The notes under the pieces: model-generated | Seen by the model: the letters and a program-made list of their open reading frames with translations, nothing else | Told to the model about the DNA's origin: nothing | Databases searched by the model: none | Source of the DNA: Bartonella rattimassiliensis 15908 | Lineage (GTDB): Bacteria > Pseudomonadota > Alphaproteobacteria > Rhizobiales > Rhizobiaceae | Assembly: GCF_000278215.1 (NCBI RefSeq) | Contig: NZ_JH725067.1 | Coordinates: 137,712 to 182,711 of the forward strand | DNA length: 45,000 bases | Reading direction: 5' to 3' | Position numbers and translations under genes: made by a program | Shown here: piece by piece, positions 27,296 through 38,289 of the stretch | Numbering within the stretch: the first letter of the stretch is position 1 | Layout: every line of letters begins with the position of its first letter

Positions 27296-27766
27296 GAGTA
27301 TTTTTTGACCTTTGTTCGGTATTTTTGCTCTGTAAATAGTTGCAATTTATGACACTATTGAGAAAGCAAAAAATCCATTTCTTTTGCATTAAAACCATAC
27401 TTATAAAATACTTGAAACCCTCATTCTTATAAGAATATAAAACCCTATCTTTAAGGTTAAATTGTGCAAGAAATAATATTGCTTTGCGATCTTTTTAGTG
27501 TGTGATATTTTGCATGATTTTCAAGGGGCTTTTTCGTTTATAGCTTTTGATTTTTGTCTTAAATTTCCTAAAATGTGTTCCTTACAATTTTTGTAAAGTT
27601 CAAAAGGATAACATTATAAATCTTTTGAAGCAGTTTATGCAAGTTTTAAAATGAGAGCATTTTCGTCGCTTTATTTTTTTATCACTTTTACTAATGACAG
27701 TGCGGTAAAGATAGGTTATAGATTAAAATATGCTGGAAAGAGCGTTCTCGTTTCTTTCATTCTTTT
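27296..27766. other. Divergent intergenic region upstream of the glycine riboswitch
   Basis: It must contain promoters for the LON-domain gene and for gcvTHP. Candidate -35 and -10 pairs exist, but none is clear enough to call. Confidence 0.4.
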
Positions 27767-27945
27767 GCGGGAGAGTGCAGATTGCAAATTTTCGCATTGC
27801 CGCCGAAGGGGAAATAGCCCAGAATCTCTCAGGCATTAAGGACCGTAAAAGAAGGAAGGCAGATCTGGAAAGTCGGGAAAATCCGCACCGAAGGTGTAAG
27901 CGAAAGATCTTTTCGTGAATCTCTCAGGTTTATGACAGAGGGGTG
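27767..27945 (+). ncRNA. Tandem glycine riboswitch controlling gcvTHP
   Basis: Two aptamers are recognisable. Aptamer 1 runs from GCGGGAGAGTGC (27767) through CGCCGAAGGGG to AATCTCTCAGGC and the GGACCG that follows. Aptamer 2 runs from GGAAAGTCGGG (27867) through GCACCGAAGGTGTAAGCG to GAATCTCTCAGGT and GACAGAGGGG (ending about 27942). The paired CCGAAGG and CTCTCAGG blocks are diagnostic of glycine riboswitches. It lies 50 bases before gcvT and is expected to switch the operon on when glycine is high. Confidence 0.95.
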
Positions 27946-27992
27946 TAGAAACGGCCATGTTGTGTGGGCGTTAGTGTGGCTTTGGAGTTATT

Positions 27993-29105
27993 ATGGGCAC
28001 AGCACAAGAAACATCTTTTTTAAAAACACTTCCTTTATATGATCTGCATGAAAAAGCAGAAGCAAAATTTGGCGTTTTTGCGGGTTGGAATATGCCTTTA
28101 ACTTATCCTCTTGGTGTTTTGAAAGAGCACCTTCATACGCGTGAACATGCAGGACTTTTTGATATTTCGCATATGAAATTGATTGGTGTTGAAGGGGCAC
28201 AAGCAGTGGAATTCTTATCTTATGCTTGCCCCATTGATGCAGCAGCTTTAAAGATTGGGCAATCACGGTATAATTATTTGCTTAATGAGCAGGCAGGTAT
28301 TCTTGATGATCTTATCATCACTCGTTTGGCAGAAAATCGTTTTATCTTGGTTGCAAATGCTGGGAATGCACAGGCTGATTTTATAGAATTAGAAAAGCGC
28401 GCTGTTGATTTTGAATGTCAAGTGCTGGTCCTTGAAAGGGTATTGCTTGCTCTTCAAGGTCCTAAAGCAGCAGCTGTTCTTGCTGATGCAGATTTACCAG
28501 GGAATGAATTGTTCTTTATGCAAGGATTCGAACCACAACAAGATTGGTTTATAACGCGTTCTGGTTATACGGGAGAGGATGGTTTTGAAATTGCTGTACC
28601 CATAGGGCATGCACATGCGTTGGCTGAAAAATTGCTCAGTGATTCTCGTGTCGAGTGGATTGGACTTGCAGCACGCGATAGCTTGCGGTTGGAAGCAGGG
28701 TTGTGTTTGCATGGAAATGATATTACCCCCGATATAACGCCTATTGATGCTGCTCTGGCGTGGGCCGTCCATAAAAATGTTCGAGAAAAAGCGCAATTTT
28801 ATGGTGCGAAGGCTTTTCTTGAAGTGATGCAAAAAGGACCTGTTCGTTGTCGTGTTGGATTAAAACCGCAAACACGCCAACCTATTCGTGCTGGTGCAGT
28901 GCTTCTCGATGATCAAGAAAATGAGATTGGTGTTGTAACATCAGGGGGATTTGGTCCTTCTTTTGATGGCCCTGTCGCTATGGGTTATGTTCCTGTTGAT
29001 TATAAAGCTGAAGGGACACAAGTCTTTACCCAATTGCGCGGCAAAAAGATTGCTTTGGCAGTTCATTCACTTCCCTTTGTTGAACAACGTTATTTTAAAG
29101 GATGA
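27993..29105 (+). CDS. gcvT: Aminomethyltransferase, glycine cleavage T protein
   Basis: 370 residues. The T protein takes the aminomethyl group from lipoyl-GcvH and, with tetrahydrofolate, makes methylene-THF and ammonia. The folate-binding fold is clear from [69 protein letters not shown] and the C-terminal [16 protein letters not shown] lies six bases before the ATG. It is the first gene after the riboswitch and lies seven bases before gcvH. Confidence 0.96.
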   Translation: MGTAQETSFLKTLPLYDLHEKAEAKFGVFAGWNMPLTYPLGVLKEHLHTREHAGLFDISHMKLIGVEGAQAVEFLSYACPIDAAALKIGQSRYNYLLNEQAGILDDLIITRLAENRFILVANAGNAQADFIELEKRAVDFECQVLVLERVLLALQGPKAAAVLADADLPGNELFFMQGFEPQQDWFITRSGYTGEDGFEIAVPIGHAHALAEKLLSDSRVEWIGLAARDSLRLEAGLCLHGNDITPDITPIDAALAWAVHKNVREKAQFYGAKAFLEVMQKGPVRCRVGLKPQTRQPIRAGAVLLDDQENEIGVVTSGGFGPSFDGPVAMGYVPVDYKAEGTQVFTQLRGKKIALAVHSLPFVEQRYFKG

Positions 29106-29112
29106 TTTTTCT

Positions 29113-29481
29113 ATGTCTAAAACTTATTTTACAGAAGACCACGAATGGCTTAGCGTTGAAGGGCAAATGGTGACTGTTGGAGTAACGCGTTATGCGCAAG
29201 AGCAATTAGGCGATTTGGTTTTTGTTGATTTACCACAAAGTGGAACAAAAATCTCTAAAGGAGAGTCCGTTGCTGTTGTAGAATCTGTGAAGGCGGCATC
29301 AGATGTTTATGCTCCTCTTGATGGTGAAGTGATTGAAATTAATAAAGCATTAGCTGATCATCCTGAACTGGTCAATCAGAAAGCTGAAACAGAAGGCTGG
29401 TTATGGAAAATGACAATGTGGGATGAAACACAACTGGAAGGGTTGTTGGATGAAGACGCTTATAAAGCCTTGATTGGATGA
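29113..29481 (+). CDS. gcvH: Glycine cleavage H protein (lipoyl carrier)
   Basis: 122 residues with the usual ends: [20 protein letters not shown], the barrel core [20 protein letters not shown], and the lipoylation site [17 protein letters not shown] with Lys60 as the attachment residue. GcvH carries the aminomethyl intermediate between P and T proteins. I took the ATG at 29113; the frame is open further upstream inside gcvT but that is not a start. Its TGA overlaps the gcvP ATG (ATGA). Confidence 0.96.
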   Translation: MSKTYFTEDHEWLSVEGQMVTVGVTRYAQEQLGDLVFVDLPQSGTKISKGESVAVVESVKAASDVYAPLDGEVIEINKALADHPELVNQKAETEGWLWKMTMWDETQLEGLLDEDAYKALIG

Positions 29482-32282
29482 GTATTATGAGCGAGCATTC
29501 CTTTTCTTCTCGACATATTGGGCTGCGTCCTGATGAAACACAAAAAATGCTTGATGTTCTAGAGCTTGATTGTGTTGATACACTTATTTCTCAAGCGGTT
29601 CCAAACTCTATTCATTTGAGACGTTCACTTAATCTTCCAAAGGCTGCGAGTGAAGGACAAGCCTTGGAAGAACTTGCCAAGATGATGGAGCGTAATTGTG
29701 TACACAAAAGTTTTATTGGGCAAGGGTATCATGGAACGCAGGTGCCTCCGGTTATTTTACGAAATTTGTTCGAAAATCCAGCTTGGTATACGGCTTATAC
29801 GCCTTATCAAGCAGAAATTAGCCAAGGTCGTTTAGAGCTTTTATTTTATTTTCAGACATTGATTAGTGAATTGACAGGTTTGCCTGTTGCCGCTGCTTCC
29901 CTTCTTGATGAAGCAACGGCTTTCGCTGAAGCAAATGCTCTTGCTTTTCGTTTCACACGGGAGAAAAAAACAAAAATTTCCCTTCAGAGTCTTTTACATC
30001 CTCAGACTTTGAGTGTTGCGCAAACGCGTGCTGAAACACAAGGCATGTGTATTAGCCAAGAAAAGGAGATTTGTGCTGATACAGCAGCAATTGTTTTATC
30101 TTGGCCAGATACAAAAGGTTCTTTCCATGATTACAGTAAGATCATAAAAGAGGCAAAGGAAAAAGGAGCGCTGGTTATCGTTGTGGCTGATCCTTTAGCG
30201 CTTACCCTTATGGAACCTCCCGCTCAATGGGGCGCTGATATTGTTGTGGGTTCTATGCAGCGTTATGGGATCCCAATGGGGTTTGGTGGTCCACATGCTG
30301 GTTACCTTGCGGTTAGTGATGCATTAACGCGCCTTATTCCAGGGCGTATTGTGGGGCAATCTGTGGATACCAAAGGCCGGGTTGGTTTTCGTTTAGCTTT
30401 GCAAACACGTGAACAACATATTCGGCGCGATAAAGCGACGTCAAATATTTGTACAGCGCAAGCTTTATTGGCTAATATGGCAACAGCTTATGCTGTTTGG
30501 CATGGGCCAAAAGGCTTACAAGAAATTGCGCAGCGGATTCACCATTTAACATGCCGTTTTGTTGCTGGTTTAGAGAATTCAGGGATTCATGTGGAAGGTG
30601 AAAGCTTTTTTGATTGTGTGAGTATTTCTGTTAAGGGAAGAGCTCAAGAAATTGCTCATCAAGCAAAAATGGCGGGGCGCCTTGTTCGTGTTTTTGATGA
30701 TGACACTATTGCCATCAATTTTGATGAATTATCGACCGAAGAAGATGCTTGTGCTTTAGCTCAGCTTTTGGGAGCTCGATTAGTTGATCAGGCTTCTCCA
30801 CGGCTCTTTGGTCAAGAACGGGATGTGGCTTTTCTTTCTCAGCCTTTTTTTCATGCGGTTCATTCAGAGACAGATATGATGCGCTTTTTGCGTCGCTTGG
30901 CGGATAAAGATTTGGCACTGGATCGTGCTATGATCCCTCTTGGTTCTTGTACAATGAAGCTTAATGCAGCGGCTGAATTGATGCCTGTAAGTTGGACGAG
31001 CATGGCCAATATACACCCCTTTGTTTCACAAGAGGATGCTGCGGGTTATTTGGAGATGGTCAATCAGTTAAATGTATGGTTGTGTGAAATTACAGGATTT
31101 GCGCAAGTCTCTTTTCAGCCAAACTCTGGTGCTCAAGGGGAGTATGCAGGACTTTTGGCGATCCGACGATATTACCAATCACGGAGTGAACATCAACGTA
31201 CAATTTGTCTTATTCCGGCATCTGCGCATGGTACTAATCCGGCTTCGGCGCATATGGCAGGGATGGAAGTCGTTGTGGTAAAGTGTTTAAGCGATGGCGA
31301 TGTTGATGTGGATGATCTCAAAATAAAAGCGCAATTGCATAAGGATAAATTGGCAGCTCTCATGATTACTTATCCTTCAACCCATGGTGTCTATGAGGAA
31401 AGTATTAAGGAAATTTGTGCTATTATTCATGAAAATGGTGGACAAGTTTATTTTGATGGCGCTAATCTCAATGCGCTTGTGGGGATTGCTCGTCCGGCAG
31501 ATATTGGTGCCGATGTTTGTCATATGAATCTTCATAAAACATTTGCTATTCCCCATGGAGGGGGTGGGCCTGGTATGGGGCCAATTGGGGTTGCAGCGCA
31601 TCTCAAGCCATTTTTACCAGGGCATGAACAGGATGGGACAACTCATGCAGTTTCGGCTGCTCCTTATGGAAGTGCATCTATTCTTGCGATTACATGGATG
31701 TATATTCGAATGATGGGAGCTGATGGCTTAAAATATGCAACTCAAATAGCTATTTTAAATGCTAATTATATTGCTGCTCGTCTTTCATCAGCTTATTCCA
31801 TTCTCTATCGGGGAAAGTATGGGCGGGTTGCTCATGAATGTATTGTGGATACGCGTGTGTTGAAAGAGCAGTATGGGGTGAGTGTTGAGGATATTGCAAA
31901 ACGTCTCATTGATTATGGATTCCATGCCCCTACGATGTCATTTCCTGTTCCGGGAACTTTGATGATTGAGCCAACGGAGTCAGAATCAAAAGAAGAGATT
32001 GATCGTTTCTGTGATGCTTTACTCTCTATTGCTGAAGAGGCTAGAAAAGTTGGTAGCGGGATTTGGCCAAAAGATAATAATCCATTGGTAAATGCACCTC
32101 ATACAGTGACAGATATTTTGGATGATGTTTGGACGCGACCTTATTCGCGACAAGAAGCTGCTTTTCCTAATAGTTCTTTGGATCCAGCTAATAAATATTG
32201 GCCTCCTGTATCCCGTATTGACAACGTTGCTGGAGATAGAATGCTCATTTGTTCGTGTCCACCAATGAGAAATACCTATTAA
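29478..32282 (+). CDS. gcvP: Glycine dehydrogenase (decarboxylating), P protein
   Basis: 934 residues, the length expected of a fused single-chain P protein with two homologous halves. The PLP site is visible as [20 protein letters not shown] with Lys687, and [20 protein letters not shown] is a further family signature. It decarboxylates glycine and loads the aminomethyl group on GcvH. The start ATG overlaps the gcvH stop, so translation is coupled; ATG at 29487 is an alternative. The operon ends with a clear terminator. No lpd gene is present here. Confidence 0.96.
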   Translation: MSIMSEHSFSSRHIGLRPDETQKMLDVLELDCVDTLISQAVPNSIHLRRSLNLPKAASEGQALEELAKMMERNCVHKSFIGQGYHGTQVPPVILRNLFENPAWYTAYTPYQAEISQGRLELLFYFQTLISELTGLPVAAASLLDEATAFAEANALAFRFTREKKTKISLQSLLHPQTLSVAQTRAETQGMCISQEKEICADTAAIVLSWPDTKGSFHDYSKIIKEAKEKGALVIVVADPLALTLMEPPAQWGADIVVGSMQRYGIPMGFGGPHAGYLAVSDALTRLIPGRIVGQSVDTKGRVGFRLALQTREQHIRRDKATSNICTAQALLANMATAYAVWHGPKGLQEIAQRIHHLTCRFVAGLENSGIHVEGESFFDCVSISVKGRAQEIAHQAKMAGRLVRVFDDDTIAINFDELSTEEDACALAQLLGARLVDQASPRLFGQERDVAFLSQPFFHAVHSETDMMRFLRRLADKDLALDRAMIPLGSCTMKLNAAAELMPVSWTSMANIHPFVSQEDAAGYLEMVNQLNVWLCEITGFAQVSFQPNSGAQGEYAGLLAIRRYYQSRSEHQRTICLIPASAHGTNPASAHMAGMEVVVVKCLSDGDVDVDDLKIKAQLHKDKLAALMITYPSTHGVYEESIKEICAIIHENGGQVYFDGANLNALVGIARPADIGADVCHMNLHKTFAIPHGGGGPGMGPIGVAAHLKPFLPGHEQDGTTHAVSAAPYGSASILAITWMYIRMMGADGLKYATQIAILNANYIAARLSSAYSILYRGKYGRVAHECIVDTRVLKEQYGVSVEDIAKRLIDYGFHAPTMSFPVPGTLMIEPTESESKEEIDRFCDALLSIAEEARKVGSGIWPKDNNPLVNAPHTVTDILDDVWTRPYSRQEAAFPNSSLDPANKYWPPVSRIDNVAGDRMLICSCPPMRNTY

Positions 32283-32321
32283 ACGAAAAATATTTATTCG
32301 ATTTATTTATTTGTTTGAATG

Positions 32322-32351
32322 AAAAAAGCCCACACATTTTGTGTGGGTTTT
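32322..32351 (+). terminator. Rho-independent terminator of gcvTHP
   Basis: The stem CCCACACA / TGTGTGGG with a TTT loop is flanked by an A-run before and TTTTG after, 40 bases past the gcvP stop codon. Confidence 0.88.
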
Positions 32352-32694
32352 GTGCGTATTGATTGTATTGCTATGGTGTATTGATATGTTCTCTAAAATT
32401 TTATGTTGTTTTTTTATAACGTGAGCAAAATCAAAAAAGTGGAAAAAAGTGTTATGTGTTGTAAGAAATATATGAATGCGTAGTCATAATCTATAAATTC
32501 ATCTCTATCGGATAAGAGATACAAATAGGCAAAGAGTATGTGTTGTTTTTTATTTTAAATTTATTCATAATGGAGCAATAGCATTTTTTGCGCGTTATAA
32601 GGGGGAGAGATGCGGAGATAAAAACCTTCTTATAAATCGTTCTCAATGTAAGAGCTGCTCTATGACATTAAATGGGGTTATATCTTTTCATTTA
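32352..32694. other. Spacer without recognisable features
   Basis: No open frame of note and no repeat block was recognised. Confidence 0.4.
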
Positions 32695-33070
32695 AACAGA
32701 ATACACTTAATATCATCCATTAATGCTTGTTTTAAAGAAATATTTCTTACATCTATTTTACAACAATATCCATAAAAGGTATAAGATAAACGATGATATA
32801 GAGTCTATCGTGCATTATTCTCTTTTATTGCAGCAAAGTGTGAATCAGATCCCTTAATTACTTATTGTCTAATTTCCAATGATATAACAGTATCTTAAAT
32901 GGTTCATAAGAGGTGTTTATTGTCTTATTAAATGATTTTTATCAACATACAGTCTAAGTTGTGTACGCAAGCAAAACACTTTGATTGCTTCATTATGAAA
33001 AAGGATGAAGTAAGAGGTACTTACGATATTGGGTGCTGTCATTCAATATGTAAATTACAAATTAATACTT
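32695..33070 (-). repeat. Dispersed repeat copy with integrase relic
   Basis: Reading from 33070: TTACATATTGAATGACAGCA, then CCAATATCGTAAG, then AACACCTCTTATGAACCATT. Near 32750-32695 the relic frame VRNISLKQALMDDIKCILFK matches LRNVSLKKAREDVTK of the copy at 38290. It is another full-length decayed member. Confidence 0.7.
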
Positions 33071-33257
33071 TGATTTAATTCGGCAATTAATTTTAAAAAT
33101 TTGGTAATAGATTCTTTTCATCAATCGATCTATTTTGATGTCCCTTTGAATGGGTGGTGTCTGTGCTTTCTAGGTAATTGATTTTATAAAATACTTTATA
33201 AAAGTTTCCTAATTTTCTAAAATGATGATTTTTATTAGTTTATCTCGTTAAAGAGTC

Positions 33258-34373
33258 TTATGTGTAAATATATTTATAGCGTGATCCAAGAGACGTTAGA
33301 ATTTCATTGGGAAGAGTGTTAGCATCTATAGATACTTTTTCAAGTGTTTGATTGGGGCCAATGAGTTCTACCCAGTCACCCGTTTGAGGTTTTTGATCAA
33401 GATCGGTTGTATCTACAATAATGGCGTCCATAGAAATGCGTCCAACTATGGGAAGTTTGTGCCCATGGAAATAAACTGTTCCTTTATTTGAAAGAGTACG
33501 AAGCCAACCGTCTGCATAGCCAATAGAAATGGTTGCAAGAGTGCTTGGCCTGTTGGTTATAAAGCTTTCTCCATAACCAACAGGTAATCCTGTACCAACA
33601 ACGCGGCTTTGAATGATTTGGGCTTCAAGTTTTAAAACAGGTTTCAGAAGGGATGGGTGTTTTCCTGAGGGGTCGATGCCGTAAAGAGCAATACCGGGGC
33701 GAACAAGGTCAAAATAAAAATCTGATCCCAGAAAAATACCTCCAGAATTTGCAAGGGAAGCTCTACATGTTGGTAGTTGTGTAAGGGTATTTTTGAAAGA
33801 AGTTAATTGGGTGTAATTTGATGGGTGGGTATTATCTTCTCCATTAGCAAGGTGACTGAGAATATATTTTATGTCTGCAGTTTCAAAAATTGTAGGGCGT
33901 TTGATGAGTTTTTGTAATTCTTTTTGATCAAGTCCTAATCGGTTCATATGGGTATCGACTTGAATAATTGCTGGTAATTTTTTATCTTTTTTTTGACAAA
34001 TTTTTTGCCAATTTTCAATGGCATTCCAAGAGTTCAGTACAGGAACAAGACCAGATTGTGCTACAAATTCTTCTGTTAAGTGTGGAAGTCCATTCAGAAA
34101 GGCAATTGTGACATTTGATGGTAAAATGCTTTTTAATTGCAATGCTTCTCTAATTTGGGCGACAAAAAAAGTGCGACAACCAACTTGATAAAGGGCAGGA
34201 GCAATTTTGTGAGCTCCTAGCCCATAGGCATTTGCCTTTACAACTGCTGAACATTCCGTTGGCGCTACGCGTTTGGCTAAAGCGATATAATTGGCAACAA
34301 TGGCACTAACATCAATGGTTGCTACAGCTGCATAGAGGGATGTATTTATTTCATCATTAACGGCTTTGTTCAT
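33258..34373 (-). CDS. alr: Alanine racemase
   Basis: 371 residues. PLP-lysine K46 lies in CSAVVKANAYGLGAHK, the second-domain catalytic Tyr lies in the GRISMDAIIVDTTDL region with its neighbours, and TISIGYADGWLRTL and HMNRLGL are family marks. It makes D-alanine for peptidoglycan. No dnaB-type gene lies next to it, unlike in many bacteria. The Shine-Dalgarno before ATG 34373 is weak. It is monocistronic as far as can be seen, with long non-coding spacers on both sides. Confidence 0.95.
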   Translation of the reverse strand: MNKAVNDEINTSLYAAVATIDVSAIVANYIALAKRVAPTECSAVVKANAYGLGAHKIAPALYQVGCRTFFVAQIREALQLKSILPSNVTIAFLNGLPHLTEEFVAQSGLVPVLNSWNAIENWQKICQKKDKKLPAIIQVDTHMNRLGLDQKELQKLIKRPTIFETADIKYILSHLANGEDNTHPSNYTQLTSFKNTLTQLPTCRASLANSGGIFLGSDFYFDLVRPGIALYGIDPSGKHPSLLKPVLKLEAQIIQSRVVGTGLPVGYGESFITNRPSTLATISIGYADGWLRTLSNKGTVYFHGHKLPIVGRISMDAIIVDTTDLDQKPQTGDWVELIGPNQTLEKVSIDANTLPNEILTSLGSRYKYIYT

Positions 34374-35435
34374 TTTAAAATCTTATCTATATTCGTGAAG
34401 TAGGCAGTTTTCTTTGGTGTTGTTTCATAGAAGTTCCTTGTGATATATGGCAAGATATTGATTGCTATGGTCAAAACCATAAGGAGACTATACTGAATTA
34501 TGTACTAGGAAAGCAGTTTTTTAGGTAAAATAATATTTGCGACATAAGAAATATTTTAGTTTCATTTATGTTGTTATCCACATGGTATCTTTTGATAATT
34601 TGTGAAACATAACTTTCTATTGTATACTTAATTTTTCCTAGTGTGAGCTTAAAAAAAGAAAGCATAATTCATTGTAGTATATTCTTGTGAAGAGTGCAAT
34701 GTTATGCTTTTATTTCTGGGGGAGCTCTTTCTATTAAATATGTACGGTTTGCTTATTTATAGCATGAAAAACGATATATTATTCATCCTAAATTCATGAA
34801 TTACAAATTTTCTACCCTGAGGGTGGTGCAAATCAGTCATCTGCGCAATTTTGAATATTATTTTATTCATTTAAAGTTACTTTTGTTAAATGAGAAAGAG
34901 AGTGTAAACGCTTTCTGAGCCATTAAAAGTTGTTGATTTGGATATTATTTTTTTAAGACGAATTGAATATACGATATCGTTTGGTTGGTTTTAAGTGGAA
35001 GAATTTTTATCAACCATTAGAGTGCGTAAGACTTAATTTATGGATGAAAAGAGCAGTCGTAAAAAAGGTTATTCAGGAAAATAATGAATATAATAGCGAA
35101 ATTTTGTTGAGGAGTTGTACGGTTATCGTTCAATCCATAAAAGTTTTATCTCTTTTAATCTTAAGGTTTTCGATCATAAATTTTGTAAAGCGAAAGAGTA
35201 TTATAGCGTTATAATGTGCATTATATATTAAAATAGAAAAGAGGGCAGTGATTGTTTAATGCTCAGTATTTTTCTTTTTCTTTTGGGCATGAGGTGTATT
35301 CATATTTTCCTCGTGCGATTAACTTTGACATAAAGATGTTAATCTCAAGCTTTTTGTTTTAAGAAAATTGTTGGCAGATGATTATACAAGTACTATACCA
35401 CGTCAAGGATTCGAAATTTAACGTTCAATAAATAT
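34374..35435. other. Long spacer between alr and fpr
   Basis: Mostly A+T-rich with no supported gene. An 83-codon frame at 34963-35214 begins with a TTG, lacks a ribosome-binding site and matches nothing I recognise. Confidence 0.4.
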
Positions 35436-36275
35436 ATGGGTAAGAGTATGAATACCTCTGCTACTAATGTTCCGTCAAACATCAGCAGCGTTGCGAATTT
35501 TCCAATTTCTGAGAATGTGTTCGCACTTACCGTCCAAGAGGTTTATCACTATACAGATCGGTTATTTAAATTTCGCTTGAATCGTCCGGAAAGTTTTCGT
35601 TTTCGTTCGGGTGAGTTTGTTATGATTGGTTTGCCAAATGCAGCAAAGCCGGTTTATCGTGCTTATTCGATTGCCAGTCCTTTTTGGGATGAACAGCTTG
35701 AGTTTTTTTCGATAAAAGTTCCAGGGGGGCCATTAACTGAGCATCTCCAAAAGATTAAAATTGGTGATACAGTTCTTATGCGTAAAAAACCTACAGGAAC
35801 ATTGGTTCTTGATGCTCTTATTCCTGGAAAACGCCTTTATCTTCTTTCAACCGGTACGGGGGTTGCTCCTTTTGCAAGCCTTATTCGTGATCCTGAGACA
35901 TATGAAAAATTTTCAGAAGTTATTCTTATTCAAACAACGCGCGAAAAGAATGAGTTGATTTATGCAAAGGATCTTGTTTTCTCTTTGCAACAAGATCCAC
36001 TCATTGGAGTGTATGCACAACAGTTAAAATTTTATCCTATGACTACTCGTGAACCTTCTGAATATATGGGACGTATTACGACTGTTATGGAGAGTGGATG
36101 CTTTTTTGAAACTACTGGTCTTCCCAAAATTCATCCTGATGAAGATCGGGTGATGATTTGTGGCTCTATGGCTATGATAAAAGATTGTGCGAGGATATGT
36201 GAAAGCTTTGGCCTTGTTGAAGGGGCTAATAATGCGCCTGCATCTTATGTTTTAGAGCGCGCTTTTGTGGGTTGA
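35436..36275 (+). CDS. fpr: Ferredoxin/flavodoxin-NADP+ reductase
   Basis: 279 residues, or 275 from the second ATG at 35448. The FAD-binding block is KPVYRAYSIASPFWDE, the NADP-binding Rossmann part is GKRLYLLSTGTGVAPFASLI, and the C-terminus runs DEDRVMICGSMAMIKDCARI to YVLERAFVG. Fpr passes electrons between NADPH and ferredoxin or flavodoxin, serving Fe-S cluster assembly and oxidative-stress repair. Its last 150 bases are duplicated in a degenerate copy directly downstream. Confidence 0.93.
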   Translation: MGKSMNTSATNVPSNISSVANFPISENVFALTVQEVYHYTDRLFKFRLNRPESFRFRSGEFVMIGLPNAAKPVYRAYSIASPFWDEQLEFFSIKVPGGPLTEHLQKIKIGDTVLMRKKPTGTLVLDALIPGKRLYLLSTGTGVAPFASLIRDPETYEKFSEVILIQTTREKNELIYAKDLVFSLQQDPLIGVYAQQLKFYPMTTREPSEYMGRITTVMESGCFFETTGLPKIHPDEDRVMICGSMAMIKDCARICESFGLVEGANNAPASYVLERAFVG

Positions 36276-36325
36276 GTGGAAAAAGCTGTTGCTTTTTTTC
36301 AACAACCGTTTTTAAAATAGTCGAT

Positions 36326-36475
36326 TTCCTCAAAATTCATCCGGATAAAATTGGATGATGATTTGTGGTTCCATAGCCGTGATAAAAGATTGTGCAAGGA
36401 TATGTGAAAGCTTTGGCTTTGTTGAAGGGGCTAATAGTGCTCTTGCACCTTATGTTGTAGAGCACGCTTTTTTGA
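36326..36475 (+). pseudogene. Degenerate tandem copy of the fpr 3' end
   Basis: This matches fpr 36121-36270 almost end to end with scattered substitutions, including GATAAAAGATTGTGC and GGATATGTGAAAGCTTTGG exactly. The peptide MMICGSIAVIKDCARICESF mirrors MICGSMAMIKDCARICESF. It lacks the rest of the gene and runs into unrelated sequence. Confidence 0.9.
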
Positions 36476-36539
36476 AAGAGAGGAGAGTTGTGCTGCAGTG
36501 TATCGCACTTTTTTGTGTGATACCAGTTGTAGGGAAAAA

Positions 36540-37011
36540 CTAGATATCAGAGAAGGGAGCGGATAAAGCTTGGATGAAGGCAATACTTCCAGCGGCTTTA
36601 GCAAGGAAAAATTTAAGATATGAATAGTCTTTGTCTAATGCTTGTATGAGTTTATTTGGGGTGTTTGCACTGGGAGAAGGGAAATTTCACTATTTTTCGC
36701 ATCATTGATTAATTCATTGGATAATCCAGGGGTTGCAATAAATTTTGCTCTTACTTGTTTGGTTTGTTCGTAGTGTATCGTGTTGAGAATTGTTTTGGCT
36801 CCAACAATTGCTTCAGGGATTTTTTTTATGTAATTATTTGAATTGTTTGAAGAGCGTTTGGTGTGCGCAATGTGATCTCAATTGTTTTTAAGCCACCTTT
36901 GACAAGAGCACGTGTTAAGGGTAAAGCACTTTGTAGATTATCGATGAGTAAAACAAGTATAACCATTTGTCTTTGGAGATAGAATAAAAGCTTTTCTCTT
37001 TTTTGGCACAT
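36540..37011 (-). pseudogene. eda: Broken 2-dehydro-3-deoxyphosphogluconate aldolase gene
   Basis: The N-terminal frame REKLLFYLQRQMVILVLLID then ALVKGGLKTIEITLRTPNAL is a KDPG-aldolase start. After a frameshift near an eight-base homopolymer the next frame gives IPEAIVGAKTILNTIHY then KFIATPGLSNELINDAKNSE. A second frameshift near SLLP leads to KLIQALDKDYSYLKFFLAKA, AGSIAFIQAL and a stop at 36540. The C-terminal portion of about 50 residues is missing. Intact Eda cleaves KDPG to pyruvate and glyceraldehyde-3-phosphate. Confidence 0.85.
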
Positions 37012-37114
37012 GATATTCTTTCTTTTTGGAGATGATATTATTTATACCGTTTGATTAAGCACAATATGCTAAAGAGTACATGAATAAACCTTGAAATTGA
37101 ATGAAACTCGCATT

Positions 37115-38044
37115 ATGGCAAAATATATGGAAAAGAATTTTAAAGTTGCTGCACTTTATTGCTTTGCAGATTTGAAGCATTATCGTCAATTACAAAAACC
37201 TTTGCAGAATTTATGTCAAGCAAAGGATATCAAAGGAACTTTGCTTTTAGCACAAGAGGGAATTAATGGAACTGTTGCTGGTTCTTGTGCTGCGATTGAG
37301 GCGTTGGTGGAGTTTATTATGGGTGAACCAGCATTTCAAATGCCGGAAATTAAGTATTCATGGGCATCAAAAATGCCTTTTCATCGCCTGAAAGTGCGGT
37401 TGAAAAAAGAGATTGTAACAATGGGGATTGAAGGAATTGATCCGCTAAAAGTTGTTGGAACTTATGTGGATCCTGAAGATTGGAATGCTCTTATTCAAGA
37501 TGAAGAAACCATTTTAATCGATACGCGGAATGATTATGAATATGCCATAGGGAGTTTTCAAGGAGCGATTGATCCGCGGATTAAAACATTTCGCGAATTT
37601 CCTGAATGGGTACGTCGACATGAGGCTGATTTAAAAGAGAAAAAGAAAATTGCCATGTTTTGTACAGGTGGCATTCGTTGTGAAAAATCAACAGCGTATG
37701 TTCGTGAACTTGGTTATGACCAAGTGTATCATTTAAAAGGAGGGATTCTAAAATATTTAGAAAAAATTCCAAAAGAGGAAAGTTTATGGTGGGGTGAGTG
37801 CTTTGTTTTTGATGAACGGGTTTCTGTTCAACATGGCCTTGAAGAATGTGGGCGCGAATTATGTCGCGCGTGTCGTTCTCCTCTGAATGCTGAAAGCAAA
37901 TTATCGCCTCATTATGAAGAAGGGGTTTCTTGTGATGCTTGTTATAATACGCGCAGTGAAGCAGATAGAGAGCGCTTTCGTGAGCGCCATAGGCAATTCC
38001 AATTGTTGAAGTTGCGTGCTATTGATTCTCATCAAGGTACATAA
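37115..38044 (+). CDS. trhO: tRNA uridine(34) hydroxylase / rhodanese-domain protein TrhO
   Basis: 309 residues from the ATG at 37115; a frame open to a TTG at 37091 is less likely. The N-terminal acylphosphatase-like region holds [18 protein letters not shown], the central rhodanese domain has [19 protein letters not shown] and the active-site loop [19 protein letters not shown] with Cys183, and the C-terminus has Cys pairs ([13 protein letters not shown]). TrhO (YceA) makes 5-hydroxyuridine at the tRNA wobble position in an oxygen-dependent way. It stands alone. Confidence 0.93.
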   Translation: MAKYMEKNFKVAALYCFADLKHYRQLQKPLQNLCQAKDIKGTLLLAQEGINGTVAGSCAAIEALVEFIMGEPAFQMPEIKYSWASKMPFHRLKVRLKKEIVTMGIEGIDPLKVVGTYVDPEDWNALIQDEETILIDTRNDYEYAIGSFQGAIDPRIKTFREFPEWVRRHEADLKEKKKIAMFCTGGIRCEKSTAYVRELGYDQVYHLKGGILKYLEKIPKEESLWWGECFVFDERVSVQHGLEECGRELCRACRSPLNAESKLSPHYEEGVSCDACYNTRSEADRERFRERHRQFQLLKLRAIDSHQGT

Positions 38045-38289
38045 GGATATCTTTGTGTAAGGATTTAAATTTTAGCTTTTTTCTCTTAAATTTTAAGTGG
38101 AAAGAGATTTTTGATCTTCTAGAAAAAGTTTTATAAGATCGGATGTTGTTTGGTCTTTTGGTCTGCATTAAGCTATTCGGTTTATAAATACTCATTATAG
38201 ATCGTTTTGCTCTCTTGGATTTTATAGGACTGAGTATTGCAAATACTTTTCATTTTAAAACGGAAAAGCCATTTACTAACAGTTTAACA

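Noticed and set aside
34963..35214. 83-codon plus-strand frame
   Set aside because: TTG start without ribosome-binding site and no similarity that I recognise.
36355..36543. 62-codon plus-strand frame as an independent gene
   Set aside because: It is the degenerate duplicate of the fpr 3' end running into unrelated sequence.
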